Positions 25,825-33,364 of a DNA stretch of 64,000 bases are shown in pieces. The translations under genes and the position numbers were made by a program. Source of the DNA: Cyclobacterium salsum (GTDB lineage Bacteria > Bacteroidota > Bacteroidia > Cytophagales > Cyclobacteriaceae); NCBI RefSeq assembly GCF_010119245.1, contig NZ_WNKG01000008.1:1-64000 (forward strand), written 5' to 3'. The notes under the pieces are model-generated. The model saw only the letters and a list, made by a program, of their open reading frames with translations. It was not told the DNA's origin and did no database searches. Position 1 is the stretch's first letter; every line of letters starts with the position of its first letter.

Positions 25825-25860
25825 TTGAGAGCTGTTTGATTCACTTTCGCAAACTCTCAA
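25825..25860. promoter_or_regulatory. Inverted repeat upstream of the sigma-factor gene
   Basis: TTGAGA (25825-25830) and GTTTG (25834-25838) pair with CAAAC (25850-25854) and TCTCAA (25855-25860), giving a stem of eleven pairs with a three-base bulge. It lies about 70-100 bases upstream of the chosen start and may be an operator or 5' leader structure. No binder is known. Confidence 0.3.
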
Positions 25861-26832
25861 AATTCACAAGCAGGGATTTTTACTTTAACTCTGAAATCTT
25901 ATCCCCTACTCCCGGTGACTCTTCACACTGAATCCACTCTTAAAAATATCTTTTTCCCTCTTTTTGAAATAGGGAAATGTCCCTTCTCCTCCCCGATTTT
26001 CGAGATTTGTAATTTTGAACGAACAGTCATAGGATTTCCAATTCGGCTAAATTTTCCATCGCGCCATTGATGACTTCAATTTTCAACCATACCCCTACGC
26101 CATCCCCCGGATTCACTGCCAAATTTAAACTCCAGCTTTAAAAAACTGAGCTATTGCAATACTTGCCTTCAGCGATTTCCCTAGAGCTTAGTACCCATAT
26201 TAAAGAATCAATTAATTCTTATTGTCTTGCCCTGAAAAATAGGTTTACAGCTAACAAAGTACAAAGATGTTAAAAAAGAAGAAAACAACAATAAAAGCAT
26301 TTAAAAAAATGGGGATACGTTACGACGAATCCATCAAATTGAAGATACTTAATGAGATTCAATCGTATCTGTCCAATAAACCCCATCTTCCAGAAATTCT
26401 TAATAGTGGTTAAACTAGCGCTTTGAAAAGACAGAGCGAACAAGAAATGAAAAAGATGTACTTGAAGTTGAGAATATACAAACCAGCATTGCTTCGGGAA
26501 AGCTACTATTGGATCGGAAAAGCATGCTAAAAGTTCAAAATAAGCAGCATGGTTTGATTCTGTAGCCGTTTTTCTTGCAATTATTGCTTCACTGGGGATT
26601 GCATTATGAAAGGGACCTCAAAATGAGGGCTTAAAAAGGAGAAGTGAAAATTAAAAGTATCAAAGACAGAATCATGATACTTTATTTAAAACGGATACCT
26701 TGGGTATTAATGGACTAAGTAAACAAAAGTAACATTTAAAAGCTTTTTGATTTTTAGTATATAAGTTAATTGTAGAAGCTCCCATTTACCCTGACAGCGG
26801 AGCAACTTTGGCCCCCATTTCCCCAACCCCTT
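25861..26832. other. Long intergenic region
   Basis: About 970 bases between the sigma operon and the LuxR-type gene. It contains one short plus-strand frame (26267-26413) and gene-like fragments after it, for example a hydrophobic run near 26565-26610 that reads FDSVAVFLAIIASLGIAL before a stop. This looks like decayed coding DNA. Confidence 0.4.
26267..26413 (+). CDS. Possible 48-residue basic protein
   Basis: ATG at 26267 gives MLKKKKTTIKAFKKMGIRYD, then ESIKLKILNEIQSYLS and a TAA at 26411. Basic N-terminus followed by one amphipathic helix. The start lies after an A-rich leader. It could be a true small protein or the head of a decayed gene, since fragments of coding character follow. 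Family not recognised. Confidence 0.25.
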   Translation: MLKKKKTTIKAFKKMGIRYDESIKLKILNEIQSYLSNKPHLPEILNSG

Positions 26833-27753
26833 TCACGCCGACTTCACCCTTTTGGTAATTTTATTCAGCAGGTCCAGCTTATTATTACTTCCAGCCTTTT
26901 TGAAAATATTCTGTATGTGCTTGTTGACGGTCCTTTCGGAGATATTCAGCGTATCGCCGATTTCTTTGTAGATGTAGCCATCCCTGACCAATTGGCAGAT
27001 CTCCGTTTCCCTTTTGGTAAGTCCCAAATTCTTACACCGGATGGCGAAAATTTCCTCCTCATTTTTAGTTTGGATCAGGTCCAGTGTTTCCAGATCCTTG
27101 CGGTTTTCCTCAATCATGTTCCGGAAAAAAAGAAAGGTGATGATCAGGAATCCGCCGTTGGTAAAGAGCACCTCTGTAAGTTGGGTTACCTGCAAGTAGG
27201 CCAATAAGGGCATCAGGGCCCAGGGGGCTACGGCAATGTAGGATAAAATGGCATCGAAAGAGGCTTTTCTGTTTTTGTATCGCTGCCGAATGCCCCAAAG
27301 GATGTTGTAAACCATGTAAAACGCATAGACAAACGGAATAATCATTCCCACATAGATGACCGTCATCAAATCCAACCCAAGTGGATAGAGTATGCAGAAG
27401 AAAATGATAAAGGGCAAAATCAGGAAGATCAGCACGCCATATTTGGCATGAAATTCCAGATGGGTGATGTTGTAGGCCTGGTAAAAATAATAGGGAAAAT
27501 AGGCCCCCATGGAAAAACCGGCCCCATAGGCCAGGATGTATTGAAACACAACCGACATGGGAAGGTTTTCGTCGGGAAAGAGACCTCCGGCAATATTGTA
27601 AATGATCAGTAAGAATAGCAGGATCAGGTAATATTTTCTCTTTTTCTCTTTGGGCTTTTGCAGGTAAAAGACCAGTTGGTGGGAAAACATTAACGTCTCC
27701 AGAATTACAAACAGAAGGGTTACAATATGTATTTCAGTATTGAGAACGGTCAT
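26833..27753 (-). CDS. Membrane-bound LuxR-type transcriptional regulator
   Basis: 306 residues. Seven or so membrane helices fill residues 1-215 (HIVTLLFVILETLMF, KYYLILLFLLIIYNIAG, VFQYILAYGAGFSMGAYF, FLILPFIIFFCILYPLGL, VIYVGMIIPFVYAFYMVY, LSYIAVAPWALMPLLAYL, GGFLIITFLFF). After a short coiled linker comes a LuxR helix-turn-helix: LGLTKRETEICQLVRDGYIYKEIGDTLNISERTVNKHIQNIFKK. The DNA-binding part is thus tethered to the inner membrane and would respond to a membrane or small-molecule signal. It follows the GNAT gene by 5 bases and is surely in one operon with it. Confidence 0.8.
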   Translation of the reverse strand: MTVLNTEIHIVTLLFVILETLMFSHQLVFYLQKPKEKKRKYYLILLFLLIIYNIAGGLFPDENLPMSVVFQYILAYGAGFSMGAYFPYYFYQAYNITHLEFHAKYGVLIFLILPFIIFFCILYPLGLDLMTVIYVGMIIPFVYAFYMVYNILWGIRQRYKNRKASFDAILSYIAVAPWALMPLLAYLQVTQLTEVLFTNGGFLIITFLFFRNMIEENRKDLETLDLIQTKNEEEIFAIRCKNLGLTKRETEICQLVRDGYIYKEIGDTLNISERTVNKHIQNIFKKAGSNNKLDLLNKITKRVKSA

Positions 27754-27758
27754 GGCGT

Positions 27759-28322
27759 TCAGGCAGTTTTAAGAAAATAGAACGGGAACCCAAACCGCTC
27801 TGAAACGGTATAAATCTCCATGCCGTGTTTTTGGTACCAGGGTAAGTTTCGCTGGGTAGAGGTTTCGAGGTAGACCGGCCGGTTGAGCGTCCTGGAGTAA
27901 TCCAATACATGCTTCAGAACGGCCGTCCCAAAGCCATTCCCCTGCCGCTCCGGATTTACGCCAATAAACCAGAGGTAGGTAAACGGTTCGCTGGGATAAT
28001 GCTTTTTGATAAAGGACTCCCTGGCCAAAGCTTTGGGAATGTTTCCCAGGCCGATGGTTTTAAGTATCAACTGTATATCCAGATAGGTGCTTTTCCAGGA
28101 GAACTTTTTCCGATCCTGAAACTGGATCATGGCGCAAGCTTCGCCATCATCCGAAATAAATACCTCGCCGGTATCCATGCAGTTGTCAAACGAATACTCC
28201 ATCAAATAGCGGATCTTTTTCTCTTGCTTCCCGGCAATGTAGTTGACACTCTTGTTTTTTTTGAATGCTTCCAGCAGTATGGTTACCACTTTCTCCCGAT
28301 CATTTTGGGTTGCTCTTCTCAT
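27759..28322 (-). CDS. GNAT-family N-acetyltransferase
   Basis: The frame opens at 28376, but the Met at 28322 (MRRATQNDREKVVTILLEAF) gives the standard GNAT start. 187 residues. Motif A is clear: LWFIGVNPERQGNGFGTAVLKHVLDY, with the R/Q-x-x-G-x-G/A acetyl-CoA loop at QGNGFG, and motif B VYLETSTQRNLPWYQKHGMEIY. It transfers an acetyl group from acetyl-CoA to an amine on an unknown substrate. Cytoplasmic. It is the first gene of a two-gene operon with the membrane LuxR regulator. Confidence 0.85.
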   Translation of the reverse strand: MRRATQNDREKVVTILLEAFKKNKSVNYIAGKQEKKIRYLMEYSFDNCMDTGEVFISDDGEACAMIQFQDRKKFSWKSTYLDIQLILKTIGLGNIPKALARESFIKKHYPSEPFTYLWFIGVNPERQGNGFGTAVLKHVLDYSRTLNRPVYLETSTQRNLPWYQKHGMEIYTVSERFGFPFYFLKTA

Positions 28323-28398
28323 AATTTTAATTTTTAAATCCGAGTTGCGAGGATTTCCCTCCCCTCCTCCCACCACAAACCATGTGGAAAAAGGAGGG

Positions 28399-28460
28399 GC
28401 AAGTTCGTTTTTGGCAGAAAAAAACCGGGAGGTTTTTTGTCGGACAAAGACACAACTTGC
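28399..28460. promoter_or_regulatory. Long imperfect hairpin
   Basis: Outer arms GCAAGTT (28399-28405) and AACTTGC (28454-28460), inner arms AAAAAACC (28419-28426) and GGTTTTTT (28431-28438) around a GGGA loop, with a few mismatches between. On the minus strand it would sit in the leader of the GNAT gene about 77-138 bases before the start, so it could be a 5' leader regulator or an old terminator. No known riboswitch type matches. Confidence 0.35.
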
Positions 28461-28727
28461 AAGGACCGCGCACAGCGGGTTTTAGGGTTAATTCAAAGTG
28501 CGTTTTTGGACGTTCTTTCATCCTACAGGGATGTAAATAAGAACGGGTTTACTATAGTAGATTAAATGAATAATCCTATTTTTACCAACTAATATAAATT
28601 TATATCTAAATAAAAGCAAATATATTTATGTCTCGTCCTAAAAATTCTTTACAGTTTGAGCAGTTAATCCTAAATGTAATTTATTTTTCTTTAGTAGTCC
28701 TAAATACTATTTACAAGTTTTAATTTA

Positions 28728-29669
28728 CTAATTCTCTAAATGTGTTTTCTTTAATCCTGAGTCTTCTTTACTGAATGCTGTTTGCCTTTCCTTCCAGTAG
28801 TTTTTCCATTTCCTAGGGATAATTCCCTTGGTGATATGAGCGGCCTCTGGGGTCAGCATATCTATACTCAGATGGGGCCTTTTGGTATTGTAAGCCTCAA
28901 TGATTCCGGCCAACCTAGAAGCTGTTTCCTTTTTGCTTCCCGGAGCCAGTTTATTCAGCCACTCACTTTTCAAAATCCCATTAACCCGTTCTGCCACTGG
29001 GTTTTCCAAAGGGTCACCGTTTTCTGTCATGCTTATAGTTATTTGCCGGGACTTGAGCCTGGCTACATATTTATCGCAGCAGTATTGTACACCCCGGTCA
29101 GAGTGGTGTATCAAGTCAATGGCCTTATCGTCAGGAAGCTGAGACAATGCCATATCCAGGGCACTGACCGCTCCACTGGCCGCCAGTTTATTGGACAGGT
29201 TCCAACCGACTATTTTACGGGAATAGGCATCGGTAACCAGTGAAAGGTATAAATAGCCATCCGTGGTGGGTATATAAGTAATGTCGCTGACCCAGAGTTG
29301 ATGGGGGCCGGTCAGTACTTTATCCCGGATCAGGTTGGGATACATACGGTAACGGTGTCTTGAAAAAGTGGTATAAACCCTGGTTTTGGACCTGCGGACG
29401 AGTAGATTATTCTCCTTTAACAGGTCAAAAAAAGCATCCCTGCCCATTTGTATTTCTTCTCTTTCCATCAGCACTTTTATCAGACTTAGCAACTTCCTGC
29501 CCCCGATTCCGGGAAGGGTTTTACGCTCATTACGAACCATTTGAAGCACAATTTCTGTCTGTGCCTGATTTTTATATCGGTATTTCTGCAATTGATAGTA
29601 AGCTTGTCTGCTATAGCCAAACAATCCACAAAGCTTATGGGTACTAAGCTCTGGATGTTCCTCTCTCAT
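28728..29669 (-). CDS. IS3-family transposase OrfB (DDE catalytic subunit)
   Basis: 313 residues. N-terminal HTH_21-like part (LSTHKLCGLFGYSRQAYYQLQ), then an RNase-H-like integrase core with all three acidic residues: Asp in WVSDITYIP, Asp in LIHHSDRGVQY, and Glu in NPVAERVNGILKSEW. It joins the element ends to target DNA. It starts in an ATGA overlap with the OrfA stop, so it is made by coupling; IS3 elements often fuse the two by frameshift, but none is required to translate OrfB here. Confidence 0.9.
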   Translation of the reverse strand: MREEHPELSTHKLCGLFGYSRQAYYQLQKYRYKNQAQTEIVLQMVRNERKTLPGIGGRKLLSLIKVLMEREEIQMGRDAFFDLLKENNLLVRRSKTRVYTTFSRHRYRMYPNLIRDKVLTGPHQLWVSDITYIPTTDGYLYLSLVTDAYSRKIVGWNLSNKLAASGAVSALDMALSQLPDDKAIDLIHHSDRGVQYCCDKYVARLKSRQITISMTENGDPLENPVAERVNGILKSEWLNKLAPGSKKETASRLAGIIEAYNTKRPHLSIDMLTPEAAHITKGIIPRKWKNYWKERQTAFSKEDSGLKKTHLEN

Positions 29670-30034
29670 TTCTTGGACTGCTTGGCTCCAGACTTTTTTC
29701 TGATAGAAATTTTCAGATCACGTTCTGCAATTTCAATAATCTTGTTTGCTGCCAGGGTATTCAGGCGCTCCCTCTCCAGGGCCTCTTCCAATACTTTTAT
29801 ACGGCGGGCCATCCCCTCAGGAGTATCAGGTATTGGTGATTTGGGCTTTTCTGAAGATTTGTCCATAACAGGGGTTTTGAATTCTGTTTCAAATTTACGG
29901 ACCCATTGGTGAACCGATGCAGGAACCGCTAAATTAAATTTAACGGCGGTGGTTTTCATGCTGTCATCAGAGCTCAGATAATGCCGAACAACCTCTCTTT
30001 TAAAATCGTCCGAATAGTGCTTTAAAATTTTCAT
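29666..30034 (-). CDS. IS3-family transposase OrfA (HTH subunit)
   Basis: 122 residues. A helix-turn-helix of the IS3 OrfA type opens the protein (YSDDFKREVVRHYLSSDDSMKTTAVKF, ASVHQWVRKFE). A coiled-coil segment follows (RIKVLEEALERERLNTLAANKIIEIAERD), ending in a Lys/Ser-rich tail. It binds the element ends and pairs with OrfB. Sequence is intact, so the element may still be active. Confidence 0.88.
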   Translation of the reverse strand: MKILKHYSDDFKREVVRHYLSSDDSMKTTAVKFNLAVPASVHQWVRKFETEFKTPVMDKSSEKPKSPIPDTPEGMARRIKVLEEALERERLNTLAANKIIEIAERDLKISIRKKSGAKQSKK

Positions 30035-30308
30035 GGTTTTCTTGTTTTAAAACCACTCAAATCTGTAAACCTATTTCAGGACAAGACAACTATGTTTATT
30101 TGAATATTGATATATCCGTATAAAATGCTAATCAAATAACTATATATCCACATATAGAACTAATTGCTTTGAAAATCGAACAAATGCCACCCTTTTTTAA
30201 GCCCCCCTCTACGTTAAGCCAGGACCCGGCCAGGAAACGTTGCTGTTAAAAGAAAAAGCAGCCGTTTAGGAAAGCGGGTAAATTTTCTTCAGAATTTACC
30301 AGGCTGTG

Positions 30309-31184
30309 TCATCTTTTTGGACCATGATTTTCCCTACTCATCCAGTACTCATTTAGGTCCTTAAACGAACCAATGATCCCGGAACAATCCTGGCTTTGGG
30401 GAAGGGATTGCGTCAATTCCGCTGCTGCTGCCCTTCCCGCCTGATCCCTGTCCAGAAATAGATTTACCTGCCCGTATTTCTGTATTTCAGGCATGGCCGA
30501 TTTTAAACTGGCCAGGGAGTTAAGCACCATAAAATCCATTCGGTATAGCTCCGCCTTCCTCATTTCCACATAGCTCATCAGATCGAATATGCCTTCAAAC
30601 AGGCAAAGTTCAGCAGCATTGTTCCGGTAATGCGAAACCCCCTGAGCGGTGCAGCCCTTCCAGTATTTGTTCCGTATGGACCAGCCATTTTCATTTGCGT
30701 TGCCCAGCCCAAAATACCTTTTGTCTCCGATGCTGTAGTATACCTCCCGGCAGAAATTGCTTGCCGCCTCCAATGATACGCCCCTGGAGTGCAGGTAATC
30801 TGTAATGGCACGATTGTTTCCAAGAGGCTTGGTTTTAATGATGGTAATCCCAGGTAGTTCCTTTTCGGAAGGCTTCGCATTGGAAAGAATTGGCGGGTGA
30901 AGAAAAAAAGAGGATCCGCTTATGGTGGCGATTTCCTGGATGGCCTCCGAAATGGTAAAATTTGGGTTCATTTTCAAAACCAGGTCAACCAGCGTTCCAC
31001 CTGCATTGCCATCGCCGAAATCCACCCAGAGATTCTTGATGGGGTGGACTTTAAATGAAGGCGTCTTTTCCTCCCGGTAAGGAGACAAGTAAAAACAGTA
31101 GCCTGCTTTTACTTTGCTTGGTTTTATTCCCAGTTGATCCAGATAAGTTACTATGGATATCTTATTGGCTTCTTTGGCATTCAT
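30309..31184 (-). CDS. Toprim-domain DNA primase of the mobile element
   Basis: 291 residues. The N-terminal 100 residues resemble the DnaG zinc-finger region (YCFYLSPYREEKTPSFKV, WVDFGDGNAGGTLVDLV) but have lost most of the zinc Cys/His, as is common in mobile-element primases. The C-terminal half is a Toprim fold: LFEGIFDLMSYVEM holds the acidic Glu and VNLFLDRDQAGR the D-x-D. It would make RNA primers for replication of the excised element. It lies just downstream of a VapE-type gene in the same direction, with an iteron-like region between the two. Confidence 0.85.
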   Translation of the reverse strand: MNAKEANKISIVTYLDQLGIKPSKVKAGYCFYLSPYREEKTPSFKVHPIKNLWVDFGDGNAGGTLVDLVLKMNPNFTISEAIQEIATISGSSFFLHPPILSNAKPSEKELPGITIIKTKPLGNNRAITDYLHSRGVSLEAASNFCREVYYSIGDKRYFGLGNANENGWSIRNKYWKGCTAQGVSHYRNNAAELCLFEGIFDLMSYVEMRKAELYRMDFMVLNSLASLKSAMPEIQKYGQVNLFLDRDQAGRAAAAELTQSLPQSQDCSGIIGSFKDLNEYWMSRENHGPKR

Positions 31185-31215
31185 GGTCTTAAAGTTTAAT
31201 TTTTTTAAAAAACCA

Positions 31216-31414
31216 CCTACTACACCTACTACTTTACTACATTTTGTTGTTAATTATTTGGTATTCTGTTATTTATAACTGTTGAAAATCAAAAAGCATC
31301 TTACTACAAAAATCCTTTTTGTAGTAGGTTGTAGTAACTTGATATATTTTATCCTACTACACTTTATTTAATTGATTATCAATTGTTTAAATGTTATTTG
31401 TAGTAAGTAGTAGG
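31216..31414. repeat. Iteron-like CCTACTAC repeats and hairpin, candidate replication origin
   Basis: Five forward copies of (C/T)(C/T)TACTAC-type motif (31216, 31225, 31234, 31301, 31353) and four reverse copies of GTAGTA(A/G) (31321, 31331, 31400, 31407) lie in a 200-base AT-rich gap. One pair forms an 11-bp perfect hairpin, TACTACAAAAA (31302-31312) with TTTTTGTAGTA (31316-31326), loop TCC. The setting between a primase and a VapE-type ATPase fits an origin; the hairpin could also end the VapE transcript. Function is inferred. Confidence 0.5.
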
Positions 31415-32599
31415 TTGATTATGTTTAATGTAATACCCTTTTTCGGGGAAGGTTTGGGCTTCGCTTCTCCGCACCTGGGTCTGAATGTGGCCGAGCAGTT
31501 TCAGGGCCTTGCCGATCTCCACCGGGCTGATCCTGAGATTGCCGGAAACGTTTGACAACAGGTGGTGGCAGATCTCTGTAGCGGTCATGAATTTGTCATG
31601 GTCCTCTTTGGTGCCCGGGGAAAAGAACTTCTGTACCAGCTCCACTTCGGGCGAAATAGTCTTGTACTGATTGTTCATCAGTTCATTTGCTTGGATTTCA
31701 GCAGCCGTCATTTCGTATTGGAAATCCGACTGATACAACTGATAGGCCTGTGCCCATACCCTGTCGATATCAATTTCTTTCTTGTAGTCCCAGTTGATTT
31801 CCCTTACCGTAAAGCAGAGCCAGCGTACACTGCCTGTCACATCCGTCAGGAACTCGGCCTTATTGGTGGATCCCCAGATGGATGCCCTTCTAGGTTCCAT
31901 TTTGGGTTTTTTGTCATAGGGGTGCCTGACTTTGACATAAGATTTACTCATCAAGGTTTTCTGTGCATTGATTTCCGTTCTGGAAAGCGTAGAAAGCTCA
32001 TCCTGGATCACCCCGAAATTCTGACTTAAGGCGATCAGGCTGTCCTTGTCCACCGAGATGTTTTCTGCGTGGTAGGCCATCAATTGATCCGGGATCAGGA
32101 AGCGGGTCAAGGTGGTCTTACCACTGTTCTGCTGCTCCTGCACAAAGATCAGGGCCTGCTTGTTGAAGAAGTCATTCCGTAGGCAACAGGCCACACAGCG
32201 GACCAGCCATTTTTTGAACTGCTGCTCAAAGCGCTGCTGACCAAATACCTGGACATAGCCGCTGAATTTTTGGATATAGTCTCCATGGAGGGTGTCATCC
32301 CATTTGTTCCGGACCTGTCTAAAATACTCCACAAAAGGGTTGGTTTTGGGAATAAAGTCCGAACAAAGGAAGGTGTTGATTTCACCTACCGACGTGCGGT
32401 ACCCGGCCTGCCGACATTCAATGTAAAGAGTATTGGGATTAACAGGACTGTAGCTGTTCCCTTCTTTTTCTCTGGCAAAGACTTCGTTTAGTACCAGGTT
32501 ATTCTTAAAGTCGTATTTTGACATCAGGAATTTAATCATCCTGATAGTTGGGCTGGAAGACTTCTCATCTATCTTCCTGATAGGGTTTTCTTCGTCCAT
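31394..32599 (-). CDS. VapE/P4-type replication ATPase
   Basis: The open frame begins at a GTG (32629), but the ATG at 32599 (MDEENPIRKIDE) is the likelier start; about 401 residues. A helicase/VapE-type ATPase core has the Walker A ALIFVQEQQNSGKTTLTRFL (GK-T at about 170), an acidic Walker B FGVIQDEL, a WLCFTVREINW strand and a sensor region near IWGSTN. VapE-like proteins in staphylococcal islands and P4-like phages drive replication of the element with a primase. It lies upstream of the Toprim gene and downstream of the HTH gene in the same direction. Confidence 0.8.
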   Translation of the reverse strand: MDEENPIRKIDEKSSSPTIRMIKFLMSKYDFKNNLVLNEVFAREKEGNSYSPVNPNTLYIECRQAGYRTSVGEINTFLCSDFIPKTNPFVEYFRQVRNKWDDTLHGDYIQKFSGYVQVFGQQRFEQQFKKWLVRCVACCLRNDFFNKQALIFVQEQQNSGKTTLTRFLIPDQLMAYHAENISVDKDSLIALSQNFGVIQDELSTLSRTEINAQKTLMSKSYVKVRHPYDKKPKMEPRRASIWGSTNKAEFLTDVTGSVRWLCFTVREINWDYKKEIDIDRVWAQAYQLYQSDFQYEMTAAEIQANELMNNQYKTISPEVELVQKFFSPGTKEDHDKFMTATEICHHLLSNVSGNLRISPVEIGKALKLLGHIQTQVRRSEAQTFPEKGYYIKHNQPTTYYK

Positions 32600-32714
32600 T
32601 TTTCTGTAGGTTTGGGTTGGTAAATCCACACAGAAATGGTATATTTGACTCGTTCAAAGAGGGATACCATTTCCTACATGAAATTATAGCGAGCGGATCG
32701 GGCATGATCCGCTT

Positions 32715-32996
32715 TTATTTTTTCCGGCCGTTTTTCTGGTGACCGGCATTGAGTATATCCGATTTTTTGAAATATACCCTGGTGTTGATCACCTGCTCTT
32801 TGAGGAAACCTTCCCTGCGCCAGTTATTGATGGTGGTACGAGAGCGGCCCAGCAGCCTCATGGCTTCGGGGATCTGTATCAGTTCGTCTTCCTGTACCGG
32901 TGGCTGCAGTTCGGGAATTATCCTGGAGGCCACTTCTTCGGCAATCTCCTGAATGAGTTGCCTTTTGTCGATGGGGGAAAAGATCATGTCGTTCAT
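32715..32996 (-). CDS. Excisionase-like HTH protein
   Basis: 93 residues. The helix-turn-helix of the excisionase/MerR type is at about 40-75: LIQIPEAMRLLGRSRTTINNWRREGFLKEQVINTRVYFKKSDI. The N-terminal part is a charged helix (QLIQEIAEEVASRIIPEL). In mobile elements such proteins help the integrase excise the element or regulate its genes. Two tandem GCAGGGGTAGT repeats sit about 45-70 bases upstream, a possible site for it. Confidence 0.75.
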   Translation of the reverse strand: MNDMIFSPIDKRQLIQEIAEEVASRIIPELQPPVQEDELIQIPEAMRLLGRSRTTINNWRREGFLKEQVINTRVYFKKSDILNAGHQKNGRKK

Positions 32997-33039
32997 ATTC
33001 GGTTATCGTTTGGTTTGTTGGCCGAATATGGTCAGAACT

Positions 33040-33065
33040 AAGCAGGGGTAGTTAGCAGGGGTAGT
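33040..33065. repeat. Tandem 13-bp repeat upstream of the HTH gene
   Basis: AAGCAGGGGTAGT (33040-33052) followed directly by TAGCAGGGGTAGT (33053-33065), then ACCCC, which also makes a short palindrome GGGGTAGTACCCC (33058-33070). Likely a protein-binding site for the excisionase-like protein; no experimental support. Confidence 0.4.
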
Positions 33066-33364
33066 ACCCCAACTTTTCAAAAACCGTCATAGCTGGCGAT
33101 TATAGCTGATTTTTAAATGAAATAATTCTGGGGTAGGTTTGGATCGGGGAATATTTGTTGGGAGTGTTGCTATTTTTAGGTATGAAAAAAAGGAAAATAA
33201 GGAAGCATTATTGGTTTGAAAACCTCATAGTAAAAAAAGTACCTGATGGTCAAAAAAACACGCCCAAGCGGAAATAGGTTTAGAAAAACCATTAAAGTTG
33301 AATGAAAATTTATTTGGGGTTAAATAACTAGCTTAAAGTGAGTCTTCTACAGTAAATCAGTTGA
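33066..33364. other. Intergenic region with one short frame
   Basis: Contains a 31-codon plus-strand frame at 33182-33277 (MKKRKIRKHYWFENLIVKK...), basic and short, preceded by a purine-rich leader (33169-33181). I would not call it a gene. The rest holds nothing I can identify. Confidence 0.3.

Larger units (their letters stand above)
28629..30088 (-). mobile_element. IS3-family insertion sequence (IS150-like), intact
   Basis: About 1,460 bases bounded by imperfect inverted repeats. The left end reads TGTCTCGTCCTAAAAA and continues TTTACAGTTTGAG; the right end, reverse-complemented, reads TGTCTTGTCCTGAAAT and continues TTTACAGATTTGAG. The two genes inside, orfA and orfB on the minus strand, overlap by four bases. 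I found no convincing target duplication at the ends. The element lies just outside the primase gene and may have landed at the edge of the integrative element. Confidence 0.85.

Noticed and set aside
28620-30100. Target-site duplication around the IS3 element
   Set aside because: The bases next to the two inverted repeats (ATTTA on the left, ACTAT on the right) do not match, so no duplication can be claimed.
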